Shown: positions 39,110-48,978, counted from the stretch's first letter. The stretch is 64,000 nt of DNA from Verrucomicrobiales bacterium (GCA_027488845.1 JAIYBC010000067.1:35293-99292), one strand, 5' to 3'. The notes: generated by a model not told the origin, from the letters alone. A program made the numbers and translations.

Positions 39110-39130
39110 GACGGAGCCCAAGGCTCCGTC
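39110..39130 (+). terminator. Hairpin after the MlaD-like gene
   Basis: A perfect 9-bp stem (GACGGAGCC / GGCTCCGTC) with a 3-nt loop starts 5 bp after the stop codon. It lacks a T-tract. Confidence 0.5.
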
Positions 39131-39173
39131 CCGGTTCGGTTGCGGTGGGTCGCGGTCCGTATCCCGAAATGCC

Positions 39174-39797
39174 ATGAACCTGTACCGACTCAAGGGCAAG
39201 ACCCAGGACGCCTCCTACGGGCTGGGCTCCGGGCGGAACACCGTCGGCCGATCCCCGGAGAACACGGTACGGATCCCCGACCCCTCGGTGTCGGGCGTCC
39301 ACTGCGAGGTCGAGATCGGGGAAATGGGAATCGTCGTGCGCGACCTCCAGTCCACCAACGGCACGTTCATCGACGGCCAACCGGTGTCCGAGTCCGCGAT
39401 CCGGCCCGGACAGGTGCTCCAGATGGGAACCGTGGCGATGGTCCTGGAGGAGGAGTCGGTCACGATTGCGGTTCCGACGCTGCCTTCCACGGTGGTGGAG
39501 GAGACCGGACCGAAGACCTTGGCCGACGGCACGCTGGCCTGCTCACGGTTCCCGGAACTGCAGGCCGCGTTCCGCTGCACGAAATGCCATCGGCCCTTCC
39601 ATGGAAGCGCCCTCAGGCAGGTCCGACTCAGCTCGGGCCGGCTTCCCCTGCTCTTCTGCCCGGAGTGCGACGGCAAATGCGAGATCATCCCCGGATTCAG
39701 CCGCTCCGGGGACTCCGGAAGCCTGTTGCTGAACCCGAGGAAGTTCCTGTCGCGGATCACCCAGACCATCCGCCTGGGTTGGCGCAAGCCCGAGTGA
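39174..39797 (+). CDS. FHA domain protein with C-terminal cysteine cluster
   Basis: A 207-aa protein. The N-terminal FHA domain (~1-95) shows YGLGSGRNTVGRSPENTVRI, then DPSVSGVHCEVEI (S-x-x-H) and VRDLQSTNGTFIDGQPV, the phosphothreonine-binding residues. Residues ~125-165 form a zinc-ribbon-like region with CTKCHRPFHG and CPECDGKCEII. The partner is a phosphothreonine protein, but no Ser/Thr kinase is nearby. It lies 69 bp after the MlaD-like gene, separated by a hairpin. Confidence 0.83.
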   Translation: MNLYRLKGKTQDASYGLGSGRNTVGRSPENTVRIPDPSVSGVHCEVEIGEMGIVVRDLQSTNGTFIDGQPVSESAIRPGQVLQMGTVAMVLEEESVTIAVPTLPSTVVEETGPKTLADGTLACSRFPELQAAFRCTKCHRPFHGSALRQVRLSSGRLPLLFCPECDGKCEIIPGFSRSGDSGSLLLNPRKFLSRITQTIRLGWRKPE

Positions 39798-39800
39798 ACG

Positions 39801-39824
39801 GAGCCGTCCGGTTCCGGACGGCTC
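39801..39824. terminator. Convergent hairpin between FHA and symporter genes
   Basis: A perfect 11-bp stem (GAGCCGTCCGG / CCGGACGGCTC) with a 2-nt loop. Its right arm overlaps the stop codon of the symporter gene. Confidence 0.55.
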
Positions 39825-41616
39825 AGTCGCGGATGCGGAGCCGGCTCATCTGGCCCGGCAGCTTCCAGCCGCATAGGGCCGCCACCGCGACGGCGGAGGC
39901 CGCGTGGACCCACTTGCCATAGATGGCCCAGCCTCCGGCGAAGATCAGCGCCCAGATGGCGATGGAGGCGAGGATCGTGCAGATGATTCCCGGGACGATG
40001 TCCGAGCGCTTGGACCAACCGATCTCTTGCATCTGGATCCTCTCGTGTTCAGCGGCTTCCAGGACACGGCTCCAGCCCTTTCCGCCCGGTTGGACACGCT
40101 TGTAGAACTCACGGAGCTTCGCCTCCGTGGTGGGCGTGGTCAGGACCGCGGCGAGGATCGAGGAAATGGTGGTCACAGCCACGCCGATCACCATGCGCCG
40201 CGCCTCGGAAACCTCGCCGGCGCTTCCGAACCTCCAGAAGGCCGCCATGCCGAACGAGACCACCATGGCCACGATCTCGGCCTGCGCGTTGATGCGCCAC
40301 CAGAACCAACGGAGGATCAGGACGAGTCCGGTGCCGGCACCCACCTCCATCATGAGGTTGAAGTTGGAGAGCGCGTCCTGCATCTGGAGCGCCAACGCAC
40401 AGGAGGCCAGCATCAGCAGCACCGTGGAGATCCGTCCCAGCCAGACCTGCTGCCCGTCGGTCGCCTTGGGATTGATGAACCGGGTGTAGAGGTCGCTGAC
40501 CACGATCGAGGAACCGTAGTTCACCTGGGTCGACATCGTGCTCATGTAGGCGGCGATCAGGGAGGCGACCATGATCCCCATGAGCCCGGGCGGCAGGAAG
40601 GTCATCATGGCCGGATAGGCGAGGTCGTCCTGGATGATCTTCGGATCGAGGTGCGGGAACTTCGAGCGGAGCGAGGCGAGGTCCGGGAACACCATCAGCG
40701 AGGCGAGTGCGACGATGATCCAGGGCCATGGGCGAACCGCGTAGTGCATCACGTTGAAGAAGAGGCAGGCGCCGACCGCGTGCTTCTCGTTCTTCGCCGC
40801 CAGGAGCCGCTGCGCCACATAGCCGCCGCCGCCGGGTTCGGCGCCGGGGTAGTAGATGCTCCACCAGGTCACCAGGAGCGGAACGAGGAAGACCGCCGTG
40901 ACCAGGTCGGACGGCGCCGTCGCGAAGTCGGGGATGATGTCGAGCTTGGGGCTGACTCGCGGGTCCGCCAGCAGGCGCTTGAGGCCGCCCACCTCCGGGA
41001 GACCGGTGACGAAGACCGCAGCCCAGATGGCGCCGACCATGGCGATCACGAACTGGACGAGATCCGTGAGCAGCACGCTCGTGAGGCCGCCGGCCATGCT
41101 GTACGCGAGGGTCACCACCGAGGCGAGGGCGATGGTCTGGAGCGGATCCATTCCGAACATGACGCCACCGATCTTGATGGCGGCGAGGGTCACGTTGGCC
41201 ATCACCAGGATGTTGAAGAACACGCCGAGGTAGACCGCCCGGAAGCCACGGAGGAACGCGGCGGACCTGCCGGAGTAGCGGAGCTCGTAGAACTCGATGT
41301 CGGTGAGCATGCCGCTCCGTCGCCAGAGCTTGGCGAAGAGGAACACCGTGCTGGTGCCGGTCAGCAGCAGCGCCCACCAGACCCAGTTCCCGAAGACGCC
41401 GTTCCGTCGGACGATCCCGGCGACCAGGTTGGGCGTGTCCGCGGCGAAGGTGGTGGCGACCATCGAGGTGCCCAGCAGCCACCACGGCATGGTCCGACCG
41501 CTGAGGAAGTAGCTCTCGTAGTTCTTCCCCGCGGATTTGCCGGCGATGAAGCCGATCAGGAGGTAGACCGCGAACGCAGTGAGGATGATGACCCAGTCGA
41601 TGGGGCGCAGTTGCAT
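39823..41616 (-). CDS. Sodium:solute symporter family protein
   Basis: A 597-aa secondary transporter from ATG 41616 (MQLRPIDWVIILTAFAVYLL). The SSS fold is recognised from YFLSGRTMPWWLLGTSMVAT, FAADTPNLVAGIV, and LAYSMAGGLTSVLLTDLVQF (family signature region). About 13-14 hydrophobic segments are present. The soluble C-terminus carries FYKRVQPGGKGW, seen in many PVC and Bacteroidetes members. Substrate unknown; sugars are common for this subgroup. It diverges from the glycosyltransferase operon. Confidence 0.87.
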   Translation of the reverse strand: MQLRPIDWVIILTAFAVYLLIGFIAGKSAGKNYESYFLSGRTMPWWLLGTSMVATTFAADTPNLVAGIVRRNGVFGNWVWWALLLTGTSTVFLFAKLWRRSGMLTDIEFYELRYSGRSAAFLRGFRAVYLGVFFNILVMANVTLAAIKIGGVMFGMDPLQTIALASVVTLAYSMAGGLTSVLLTDLVQFVIAMVGAIWAAVFVTGLPEVGGLKRLLADPRVSPKLDIIPDFATAPSDLVTAVFLVPLLVTWWSIYYPGAEPGGGGYVAQRLLAAKNEKHAVGACLFFNVMHYAVRPWPWIIVALASLMVFPDLASLRSKFPHLDPKIIQDDLAYPAMMTFLPPGLMGIMVASLIAAYMSTMSTQVNYGSSIVVSDLYTRFINPKATDGQQVWLGRISTVLLMLASCALALQMQDALSNFNLMMEVGAGTGLVLILRWFWWRINAQAEIVAMVVSFGMAAFWRFGSAGEVSEARRMVIGVAVTTISSILAAVLTTPTTEAKLREFYKRVQPGGKGWSRVLEAAEHERIQMQEIGWSKRSDIVPGIICTILASIAIWALIFAGGWAIYGKWVHAASAVAVAALCGWKLPGQMSRLRIRD

Positions 41617-41713
41617 GGGTTTTGCGCGAGAGTGAGGCACGTGGCGGCTCCTGCCAATCCCGCGTTGCGTCCCGGCTTGGTCTTCTTGTCCGGACTCGTC
41701 TAGTTTCGTCCCG

Positions 41714-42925
41714 ATGTCACCGCGGCGCATCCTCATCGCCGACCACGTCAGCAAGGTCCTTGGCGGGGCCGAGGTGAACGTGGTCGAGCTGCTGGGGCAT
41801 CCCGAACTGGCCCGTCGATGGCAGGTGACGGTCGCCTGCGCCCCGGGCAGCCCGCTGGATTCCGCCTTGGCCGCCCTGGGCGTGGACCGCGTTCCTTACG
41901 GCTTCGCGCCGGCCCTGAACGAACTCCGGGTGGTGGGACGCTCCTTCTCTCCCTGGGCCAAGGTGAAGGGCCTGCTGGAGCTCCAGCGGGCCTCGGGAAC
42001 GCTCCGCGAACTCATTTCACGCCTGAAGCCGGAGGCCGTGCTCACGCCAACCAACAAGGATCACTTCGCCGCCGGCGCCGCGGCCGTCCGTTCAGGGATC
42101 CCCTCCGTCTGGTGGGTCAACGACCTGCTCACCCCGGAGTTCTTCGGCTGGCCGGTCCGGCGGGCCTTCTCCCACAAGGCCGGCCGACTGGCCTCCCGCC
42201 TGGCTCCGGTGTCCCAGGCCGGGGCCGACGCCCTCGTCCATCTGGGTGTGCCCCAGCAACGGATCCGGACGATCCTCAACGGCATCCCCCTCGACCGCTA
42301 CGTCCGCGACGCCTCACGACCGCTCCGCGCACAACTCGGCCTTTCGCCCGCGGAACCCCTCATCGGGGTGGTCGGAAGGATCACACCCTGGAAAGGCCAG
42401 GAACTCTTCCTCCGGATCGCCGAACAATGGATCGCCTCCGGACGCGCCGGACGCTTCGTCATCATCGGCCGCGCCTTCAACGAGGACGCCCCCTTCGAAC
42501 AGCGGTTGCGGAGCCGGATCGCCCAAGCTCCGCTCCATGGGCGCGTCTCCATGGTCCCCTTCCAAAGCGACATCGCCGCCGCGCTTTCCAGCCTCGACGT
42601 CCTCCTCCACACCTCGCTGAAGCCGGAGCCCTTCGGGAGGGTGCTGATCGAGTCGATGGCGGTGGGGACCCCGGTGGTGGCCGCCGGTGCCGGCGGCGTC
42701 GCCGCGATCCTCACCTCGGACGTCGACGGCCTGGTCGTCCCACCCGGCGATGCCGCAGCCTACCTGAACTCGTTGCGGCGCCTGCTCGACGACGGACCCG
42801 GCACCCGGCTTCTCACCGAGGCTGCACGGGAGACCGTCCGGAAACGCTTCAGCCTGGATCGCGTGTTCGGGGACTTCGAACGGCTCTTCGGGGAGCTCGC
42901 GCAGACAGGGGGAGGTCGCCGATGA
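41714..42925 (+). CDS. Glycosyltransferase family 4 protein
   Basis: A 403-aa GT-B transferase, ATG 41714. The N-terminal domain shows RRILIADHVSKVLGGAEVNV. The donor side shows IGVVGRITPWKGQELFLRIA and FVIIGRAFNEDAPFEQRL. The E-x7-E motif is EPFGRVLIESMAVGTPVVAA, followed by AGGVAAILTSDVDGLVVPPGD. It heads a cluster with a membrane protein of unknown function (4-bp overlap) and an ABC transporter, suggesting that a glycan or glycolipid is made and exported; that link is inference. Confidence 0.87.
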   Translation: MSPRRILIADHVSKVLGGAEVNVVELLGHPELARRWQVTVACAPGSPLDSALAALGVDRVPYGFAPALNELRVVGRSFSPWAKVKGLLELQRASGTLRELISRLKPEAVLTPTNKDHFAAGAAAVRSGIPSVWWVNDLLTPEFFGWPVRRAFSHKAGRLASRLAPVSQAGADALVHLGVPQQRIRTILNGIPLDRYVRDASRPLRAQLGLSPAEPLIGVVGRITPWKGQELFLRIAEQWIASGRAGRFVIIGRAFNEDAPFEQRLRSRIAQAPLHGRVSMVPFQSDIAAALSSLDVLLHTSLKPEPFGRVLIESMAVGTPVVAAGAGGVAAILTSDVDGLVVPPGDAAAYLNSLRRLLDDGPGTRLLTEAARETVRKRFSLDRVFGDFERLFGELAQTGGGRR

Positions 42926-45159
42926 ACGTCGGCCACAACGCGCCCCCGACTCCGTCGCAGGTCCGCATGCGGCCCGGACTGCTGGTTGCCGGGTTTCTCC
43001 TTCTTCTCGGACTGCTGATGCCGAAGGCCCGGGCGGAGATCCAACTGGACGTCTTCGCCGGCTACGAAGGCGCCGCCCGAATGGGACACTGGTTCCCGGT
43101 GGCCGTGGAGGTCTTCAACGACGGCGGGACGTTCGATGCGACGATCGAGCTCGGGTTCGGCGGCACCGCCGCAGACCGTCAGGTGCTCCGGGAATCGCTT
43201 CCCACCGGCACCCGGAAACGCTTCCTGCTCACCGCCCACGCGTCTTCCGCGAACGCCTCAGGCGTCCACGTCCGCGTCGCCGACTCCCTCGGCAAGACCC
43301 TGGCGGAACGGACCCAGAACCTCGTGTTCGTCCTCGCGGAAGGGTCGCTGCTCGGCGCCATCCCGGCCACGTCCAGCGGACTCCCATCCATGCCCGGAGC
43401 TTCGTCGGAAGCCTGGGACAGCAACGTCCGGATGGCCCGGATGGATCCCGCCTACTTCCCGGAAAACCCACTCGCGCTGGAAGGTCTCGGCGGACTCTAC
43501 CTGCACTCCGACCGTCTGGCCTCGTTCCGGCCGGCCCAAGTCGACGCACTCCTCGCCTGGGTCCACAACGGCGGCCATCTGGTCCTCGCCCTAGAGCAGG
43601 TCACCGGCGCGGACTCGGCACCCGCGCTGAAATCCCTGCTGCCCATCCAGCCGCGGAACAGCGGTGCCGTCGTCGTCGGGCCCGCCCTGCTCGATTGGAT
43701 CCGGTCGGCCCCGGCCCGGCCCTCCCACGGATTCGAGTCGCCCTCGCCTCGCCTGCGGTCTCGGAAGGGCAAGGATGGGGACCAACCTCCGAGATCGGGG
43801 CGGCTTTTCCAGACGGCCCCGGGCGACGGCCTCGACCGGGGCCTGGAAAGTCCGACGGTCCTCGGACCGCTGGCACCGGACGCCCGTCCGGTGATCTCGG
43901 TCGGCGGGACGACCATCGCCTCGACCCGGGCGGTGGGTTGGGGTCGCGTGACCCTGCTCGGCTGGAATCCGGAACGGGAACCGCTCCGCGGCGCCGCGGC
44001 TTCCGGACATTTCTGGGCCGCCCTCTTCGGTGTGCCTCCGCAACTGCTCACCTCGGAGGCCCTGCTGACCTGGTCGGCAACGATTTTCGACGACGTGATG
44101 TCGGCCCTCGTCGAGACCGAACAGGTCCGGAAGCTTCCGATCGTCTCACTCCTGGCGCTGCTCGTGGTGTACCTCGTGGTGATCGGCCCCTTCGACCGCT
44201 GGCTGGTCCGCCGCCTCCGGAAACCGATTCTGACCTGGGTCACCTTCCCCGCCTATGTCGTCGTCTTCTCCCTGATGCTCTACGCCATCGGCTTCCATCT
44301 GCGGGCCGGGAAAACCGAGTGGAACGAGTTCCACCTCGTCGACCTGCACCCGCTCGGAACCAACGCCTTGGCCGCGGGCGTCCGCGGCAGGACCTACGGA
44401 TCGGTCTATTCCCCGTCCAACGACCGCTACGCGCTGTCGTTGGACCGGGATTCCGCGGTGTTCCGCCGCCCGTTCGGCGAGACGGACCTCGTCGGCGGCA
44501 ACTCCGGGCTGCTGAGCCGCAGCAAGGCCGAAGGCATGGACGCGGAGCTCTTCGTGCCGATATGGACGAGCCGCACCGCGACGGCCGAGTGGGCCGGCAC
44601 GGCGACCGCACCGTTCGAGACGGCCCTTTCCGCCGATGCCACCACCATCTCCTTCCGCAACACCGGTCCCGACCGCATCACCGCCATCTGGGTGGTCGAA
44701 TCCGGGTTGGTGCACGGCCCAATCCGGGACCTTCCGCCCGGTGGAACCGCGGCGCTGAACCGCAGATCCGGCGGCGGCGTCTCCCGGATGGGTTTCCTGG
44801 AAGAACACCTTCCACGGTTCCGTGCCGTCCTGAACCACCGTCGGGCGATGTTCGGCCGCAGCGACGATCCTCCACGGCTCACCGACCGGGGCGCCACGGT
44901 GGTCGCGGCCTCGATCCTGGGGTCGGATGCCCCCCCTCCGGAGGAGACGGACGAGCGGGAAGAGGATCGGGGATACCGAAGCCGCGGCGCCGCCGGCCAG
45001 GACATGTCCTCGCTGTTGCGGGACGGAGGCCTGCTGGTCTTCGCGTTGGTCGAAGACCATCGGCCTTCCGGTCCCCTGAACCGCTTCGAGGTCTCCCGCC
45101 ATCGGACGACCACCGTCTTCCGGATGCTGATCCGTCCCAAGAATCCCAGCCGCCCATGA
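42922..45159 (+). CDS. Exported membrane protein of unknown function, coupled to an ABC transporter
   Basis: A 745-aa protein, ATG 42922, overlapping the glycosyltransferase stop (ATGA) with a GGGGGAGG ribosome site. The signal peptide is PGLLVAGFLLLLGLLMPKARA. A beta-rich region (WFPVAVEVFNDGGTFDATIE) follows, then a ThuA/glutamine-amidotransferase-like segment (YLHSDRLASFRPAQVDALLAWVHNGG...). Residues ~300-330 look like a disordered insert. Two transmembrane helices lie at ~410-460 (SLLALLVVYLVVIGPFDRWLV; TWVTFPAYVVVFSLMLYAIG), then another beta region. Similar proteins sit beside ABC-2 transporters in PVC genomes; I know no function. It overlaps the ATPase gene by 4 bp. Confidence 0.72.
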   Translation: MNVGHNAPPTPSQVRMRPGLLVAGFLLLLGLLMPKARAEIQLDVFAGYEGAARMGHWFPVAVEVFNDGGTFDATIELGFGGTAADRQVLRESLPTGTRKRFLLTAHASSANASGVHVRVADSLGKTLAERTQNLVFVLAEGSLLGAIPATSSGLPSMPGASSEAWDSNVRMARMDPAYFPENPLALEGLGGLYLHSDRLASFRPAQVDALLAWVHNGGHLVLALEQVTGADSAPALKSLLPIQPRNSGAVVVGPALLDWIRSAPARPSHGFESPSPRLRSRKGKDGDQPPRSGRLFQTAPGDGLDRGLESPTVLGPLAPDARPVISVGGTTIASTRAVGWGRVTLLGWNPEREPLRGAAASGHFWAALFGVPPQLLTSEALLTWSATIFDDVMSALVETEQVRKLPIVSLLALLVVYLVVIGPFDRWLVRRLRKPILTWVTFPAYVVVFSLMLYAIGFHLRAGKTEWNEFHLVDLHPLGTNALAAGVRGRTYGSVYSPSNDRYALSLDRDSAVFRRPFGETDLVGGNSGLLSRSKAEGMDAELFVPIWTSRTATAEWAGTATAPFETALSADATTISFRNTGPDRITAIWVVESGLVHGPIRDLPPGGTAALNRRSGGGVSRMGFLEEHLPRFRAVLNHRRAMFGRSDDPPRLTDRGATVVAASILGSDAPPPEETDEREEDRGYRSRGAAGQDMSSLLRDGGLLVFALVEDHRPSGPLNRFEVSRHRTTTVFRMLIRPKNPSRP

Positions 45160-46133
45160 ATCCCGGTGCCGCCTCCGCCAATCCGCCTCCCATTCCCCCG
45201 GGACCCGCCGTCCAGACCTCGGGACTCACCCGCGCCTACGGCACGATGACGGCGCTCGACCGGCTCGACCTGACCGTCCAGCGCGGGGACCTGTTCGGCT
45301 TCATCGGCTCCAACGGCGCCGGGAAGACGACGACGCTCCGGATCCTCGCCACGTTCCTCACGCCCAGCGCAGGCACCGCGCGGATCTTCGACAAGGACGT
45401 CGTCGCCGAAGCCGACCAGGTGCGCCACCTCATCGGCTACATGCCGGACTTCTTCGGCGTGTACAAGGACATGGAGGTCACCGAATACCTCGACTTCTTC
45501 GGGGCCTGCTACCGCATTCCCGCGGAACGCCGCGAACGGACCGTCGCCGACGTCCTCGAGCTGGTGGGCCTGACCGGAAAACGGGGCTCCGTCATCGGCG
45601 CCCTGAGCCGCGGCATGCAACAGCGGTTGGGCCTCGCTCGGGTGTTGATCCACGATCCCCAGCTGCTGCTGCTCGACGAGCCGGCCTCGGGCCTGGATCC
45701 GCGGGCCCGCATCGAGATGATGGCGATCCTGCAGGAGCTCCGGCGGATGGGTAAGACCATCATCATCAGCTCCCACATCCTCAGCGAGCTGCAGGCGCTG
45801 TGCAACCGGTGCGCGATCATCGAGCGGGGACGCCTGATCTATTCCGGTCCCGTGCAGGGAGCCGCCGGCCCGGCCTCCGCGGGCCCCGTGTACCTGGTCC
45901 GATCGCATTCGGAGCCGGAGACGGTCGCGCGCTGTCTCCACGGTGCGGAGGGCATCCTCGAGGCCTCGCCGCTCGAACGGCAGGTCCGCGTCGTCCTCGC
46001 CAGCCCCGACGCCGATCCCTCCGTGATCGCCCGCACGCTGGTCCAAGCCGGACTGGGGGTCCTGGAGTTGAAGCCGGAGGAGGTCGGACTCGAGGAGGTG
46101 TTCCTCCGGGTCACCCGGGGCGAGACCCAGTAG
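45156..46133 (+). CDS. ABC transporter ATP-binding protein
   Basis: A 325-aa ATPase, ATG 45156, overlapping the preceding gene (ATGA). Walker A is GSNGAGKTTT, the Q-loop region IGYMPDFFGVYKDMEVTEYL, the signature ALSRGMQQRLGLARVLI, Walker B LLLLDEPASGLDPRARIEMM, and the H-switch IIISSHILSELQ. A ~90-residue C-terminal domain resembles CcmA/NatA exporters. It pairs with the permease that starts 15 bp downstream. Confidence 0.92.
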   Translation: MNPGAASANPPPIPPGPAVQTSGLTRAYGTMTALDRLDLTVQRGDLFGFIGSNGAGKTTTLRILATFLTPSAGTARIFDKDVVAEADQVRHLIGYMPDFFGVYKDMEVTEYLDFFGACYRIPAERRERTVADVLELVGLTGKRGSVIGALSRGMQQRLGLARVLIHDPQLLLLDEPASGLDPRARIEMMAILQELRRMGKTIIISSHILSELQALCNRCAIIERGRLIYSGPVQGAAGPASAGPVYLVRSHSEPETVARCLHGAEGILEASPLERQVRVVLASPDADPSVIARTLVQAGLGVLELKPEEVGLEEVFLRVTRGETQ

Positions 46134-46148
46134 GTCGAGGGTGGACCA

Positions 46149-47666
46149 ATGGGTTTCCCGGCCTCCCCCGCCTTTCGCCGCGAGCTGCAGGAGATGGCGC
46201 GGAGATCGACCACCCATGTCGTCCGGTCCCTCGCCGTCGCGGTGATGGCGGCGGTCGTCTGGAATGCCGTCGAGCCGCTCCGGCTCGGGGCCGCGACCTC
46301 GGGCCGCCCCCTCTTCATCGGGCTGAACCGCCTCGTCTTCGCCTTCCTCTGGATCATGGGCCCGCTCCTGACGGCGGACTGCTTGAGCCGCGAGAAACGC
46401 GAGGGGACCATCGGCCTGCTCTTCCTCACGCCGCTCCGTCCCATCGAGGTGGTCCTGTCCAAGGTCGCCGCACACGGCCTCCAGGGCGCCTCCGTGCTCC
46501 TCGCAATCGTGCCGGTCCTCGTGGTTCCCCTGCTCCTCGGCGGCATCACCCTGCCCGACATCTTCCGGATGGCGCTCTTCCAGTCGGCGGCCCTCGCATT
46601 GGCGCTGACGTCGGGACTGCTGGCCTCGTCCCTGTTTCGCGATGGCCTGGTGGCACGGCTGACCGCGATCGGGTTCTCCGCCGCCGCCGCGGCGGCCGTG
46701 GTGTTTCTCCACGTGACGGCTTCGACCCTCGGACAGCACCTCGCGACGCCGTCGAACCTCTTGGTCCGCTCCTTCGGGGACTCGTGGTTCCTGCGGTGGC
46801 GCATGCTCTGGTGGACCTCCGGTTTGCAATACGGCTCGGTGAACTTCCTCTCGGCACCCCAGTTCAACACCGGCACGGGATGGATCGACGTCATTGCAGC
46901 CGCGGGGGTCCTTGCCCTTTCCCTGGCGGCGGTGGTCGGCGCCGTCCATCTCGCGGGTCGTTCATTGGTCCGGACCTGGCGTCCCGCGGAGGAACCCTCC
47001 CGCGGTTCAGCACCGGTCGACTCCGCCGGAAACCCGTCGCACCGAATCGCCGTGGATCCCGCCACCTGGCTGGTGCGTCGCCTGGACGGCCGACTCCATG
47101 AACCCAGGCTTTGGCTGCTCCTGGGCTTCGGCGTCGGGAGCCTGCTCGCAGGGACCTTCAGCCGCCGGCCGGGCGAACAGCGCGATCTCCTGCTGGTGGC
47201 GCTTTGCGCCGGGAGCGCGATCCATTCGTGGAGGCGGATCTTCCAAACGGAGGCCGACGAACTGCTCCGGACGACCCCGTTGTCTGCGGAGGGCCTGCTC
47301 CTTGCGTGGCAACGGCGAGTCCGCGTCGCGGCGGTGGTCGGCGCCGTCGGCGGCGGCGCGGGCAGCCGACTCATGGGGTGGCTGCGGAACGGGCGCCTGC
47401 CCGATCCGGCCGAAGCGCTTCCTTGGCTGGCGGGACTCCAGCTTTGGATGCTCGCGATCCCTACGATGACGGTCCTGCTCCACCGCCGCGGGCTGCCCCC
47501 GGCGGTGTCCATCGGGGGGTCGCTGCTGTTCCGCGAACTATGGGAAAGGGGCTGGCGCTCGTTCGATTCCGAAGGGGCTCCCACCACCTGGCTGGCACGG
47601 ATCACCCTCGGGATCGTGCTGATGCTGCTCTTGGAAAGGACGCTCCGGGGATCCGCCCGAACCTGA
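46149..47666 (+). CDS. ABC transporter permease
   Basis: A 505-aa multi-spanning membrane protein, ATG 46149. The N-terminal half carries FRRELQEMARRSTTHVVRSL and the coupling segment CLSREKREGTIGLLFLTPLR (E-K-x-x-G-T-I-x-L-L-x-L-T-P, common to ABC-2 permeases). The second half has a related segment (QTEADELLRTTPLSAEGLLL), so the protein looks like two fused permease halves. It is last in the operon of glycosyltransferase, membrane protein, ATPase and permease. Substrate unknown. Confidence 0.85.
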   Translation: MGFPASPAFRRELQEMARRSTTHVVRSLAVAVMAAVVWNAVEPLRLGAATSGRPLFIGLNRLVFAFLWIMGPLLTADCLSREKREGTIGLLFLTPLRPIEVVLSKVAAHGLQGASVLLAIVPVLVVPLLLGGITLPDIFRMALFQSAALALALTSGLLASSLFRDGLVARLTAIGFSAAAAAAVVFLHVTASTLGQHLATPSNLLVRSFGDSWFLRWRMLWWTSGLQYGSVNFLSAPQFNTGTGWIDVIAAAGVLALSLAAVVGAVHLAGRSLVRTWRPAEEPSRGSAPVDSAGNPSHRIAVDPATWLVRRLDGRLHEPRLWLLLGFGVGSLLAGTFSRRPGEQRDLLLVALCAGSAIHSWRRIFQTEADELLRTTPLSAEGLLLAWQRRVRVAAVVGAVGGGAGSRLMGWLRNGRLPDPAEALPWLAGLQLWMLAIPTMTVLLHRRGLPPAVSIGGSLLFRELWERGWRSFDSEGAPTTWLARITLGIVLMLLLERTLRGSART

Positions 47667-47721
47667 TCCGGCCGCGATTGCGCTTCACCTCGGCGTCACC
47701 TTTCCGCATTTTCCCGGCGCC

Positions 47722-48792
47722 GTGATCAGCACCACCTCCGAGTTGAGGGATTTCGCCGCACGCATTCGGCAGTCCGAATGGGTCGCACTCGACACCGAAG
47801 CGGACTCCCTCCATGCCTACCCGGAGAAGCTGTGCCTGCTCCAGGTCGCCATCCCGGGCGAAGCCGTCCTCGTCGATCCCCTGGCCGACCTCCACCTGGA
47901 ACCGATCTGGGAGGCGATGGACGACCACGAGATCATCTTCCACGCCGCCGACTACGACCTCCGGCTGCTGTTCCAGGGCCACCATTTCACGCCCTCCCGG
48001 ATCTTCGACACGATGTGGGCGGCGCGGCTCCTCGGCGAGACGCGGTTCGGGCTCAACGACGTCCTGACCAAGGAACTCGGCATCACGCTCGAGAAGGGAG
48101 CCCAGAAGGCCAACTGGGGCCGGCGGCCGCTCACCGACAAGATGATCCAGTACGCCCTCAACGACGTGCTGCACCTGCGTCCGCTGGAACGCCGGCTGCG
48201 TTCGCGGCTCGAGGAGCTGGGTCGCCTCGACTGGCACCGGCAGTCCTGCGGAAGGCTGGTCGAGGACTGCTGTCAACCCGAGAAGGTCGACGAGAACTCC
48301 GTCTGGCGCTCCAAGGGCCACGACAAGCTCGATCCGCTGGGACTCGCCGTGCTGAGGGAGGTCTGGCATTGGCGGGAGAAGGACGCCTTCCGGACGGGAC
48401 GCCCGCCCTTCTTCATCCTCAAGCACGAGACGATGGCGGAAATCGCCGCGGAGGCCGCCTCGAGGAATTCCACCCGTGGACTTGTGCTGCCCCATTTCCT
48501 CACCTCGAAGCGCCGCGCCGACCTGATCGCGGCGGTGCGTCGGGGGCTCGAGGTTCCGGAAGACCAGCGTCCCCGGCCGATCCGCGTCCATTCCCGCCGG
48601 ATGACCCGTGAGGAACTCGACGAGGCCGACCGCATCGGGAAGCGTCGGGACCAGAAGGCCAAGGAGCTGGGAATCGATCCGACGCTGATCGCGTCGAAGG
48701 CGACCCTCTTCGCCTTGGGCCGCAACGAACCCGGGGCCTGGGACGACCTGCTCGACTGGCAATACGACCTGCTGTCGGACCGCACCGCCTGA
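47722..48792 (+). CDS. rnd: Ribonuclease D
   Basis: A 356-aa DEDDy 3'-5' exoribonuclease, GTG start. Catalytic Asp24 and Glu26 are in WVALDTEADSLHAY; the second exo motif is IIFHAADYDLRLLF; the third is KMIQYALNDVLHLRPL with Tyr and Asp. The HRDC domain follows (~210-285; LAVLREVWHWREKDAFRTGR). It trims tRNA 3' ends in other bacteria. No partner gene. Confidence 0.92.
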   Translation: MISTTSELRDFAARIRQSEWVALDTEADSLHAYPEKLCLLQVAIPGEAVLVDPLADLHLEPIWEAMDDHEIIFHAADYDLRLLFQGHHFTPSRIFDTMWAARLLGETRFGLNDVLTKELGITLEKGAQKANWGRRPLTDKMIQYALNDVLHLRPLERRLRSRLEELGRLDWHRQSCGRLVEDCCQPEKVDENSVWRSKGHDKLDPLGLAVLREVWHWREKDAFRTGRPPFFILKHETMAEIAAEAASRNSTRGLVLPHFLTSKRRADLIAAVRRGLEVPEDQRPRPIRVHSRRMTREELDEADRIGKRRDQKAKELGIDPTLIASKATLFALGRNEPGAWDDLLDWQYDLLSDRTA

Positions 48793-48978
48793 GGCGCCCA
48801 CCGCCGGCAGGCCTTGGAATCGGGAGAATCGTGCGTGCCGGAACGGTCCGGTTCCGATCGACGCCCGCCATCGCCGCATCCGCGTCACCTCCGCTGATGC
48901 TCCGCGCCCACCGCGGCTCAGCATGCCGATCCCACCGCCGCATCAGCACGGCCCCGCGAGGCGGGCGGGAAACGGAAA

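Noticed and set aside
41818..42921. N-terminal extension of the 745-aa protein reaching into the glycosyltransferase gene
   Set aside because: The same frame stays open upstream by chance; the ATG at 42922 has a strong ribosome site, a signal peptide follows, and it overlaps the previous stop in the usual ATGA manner.
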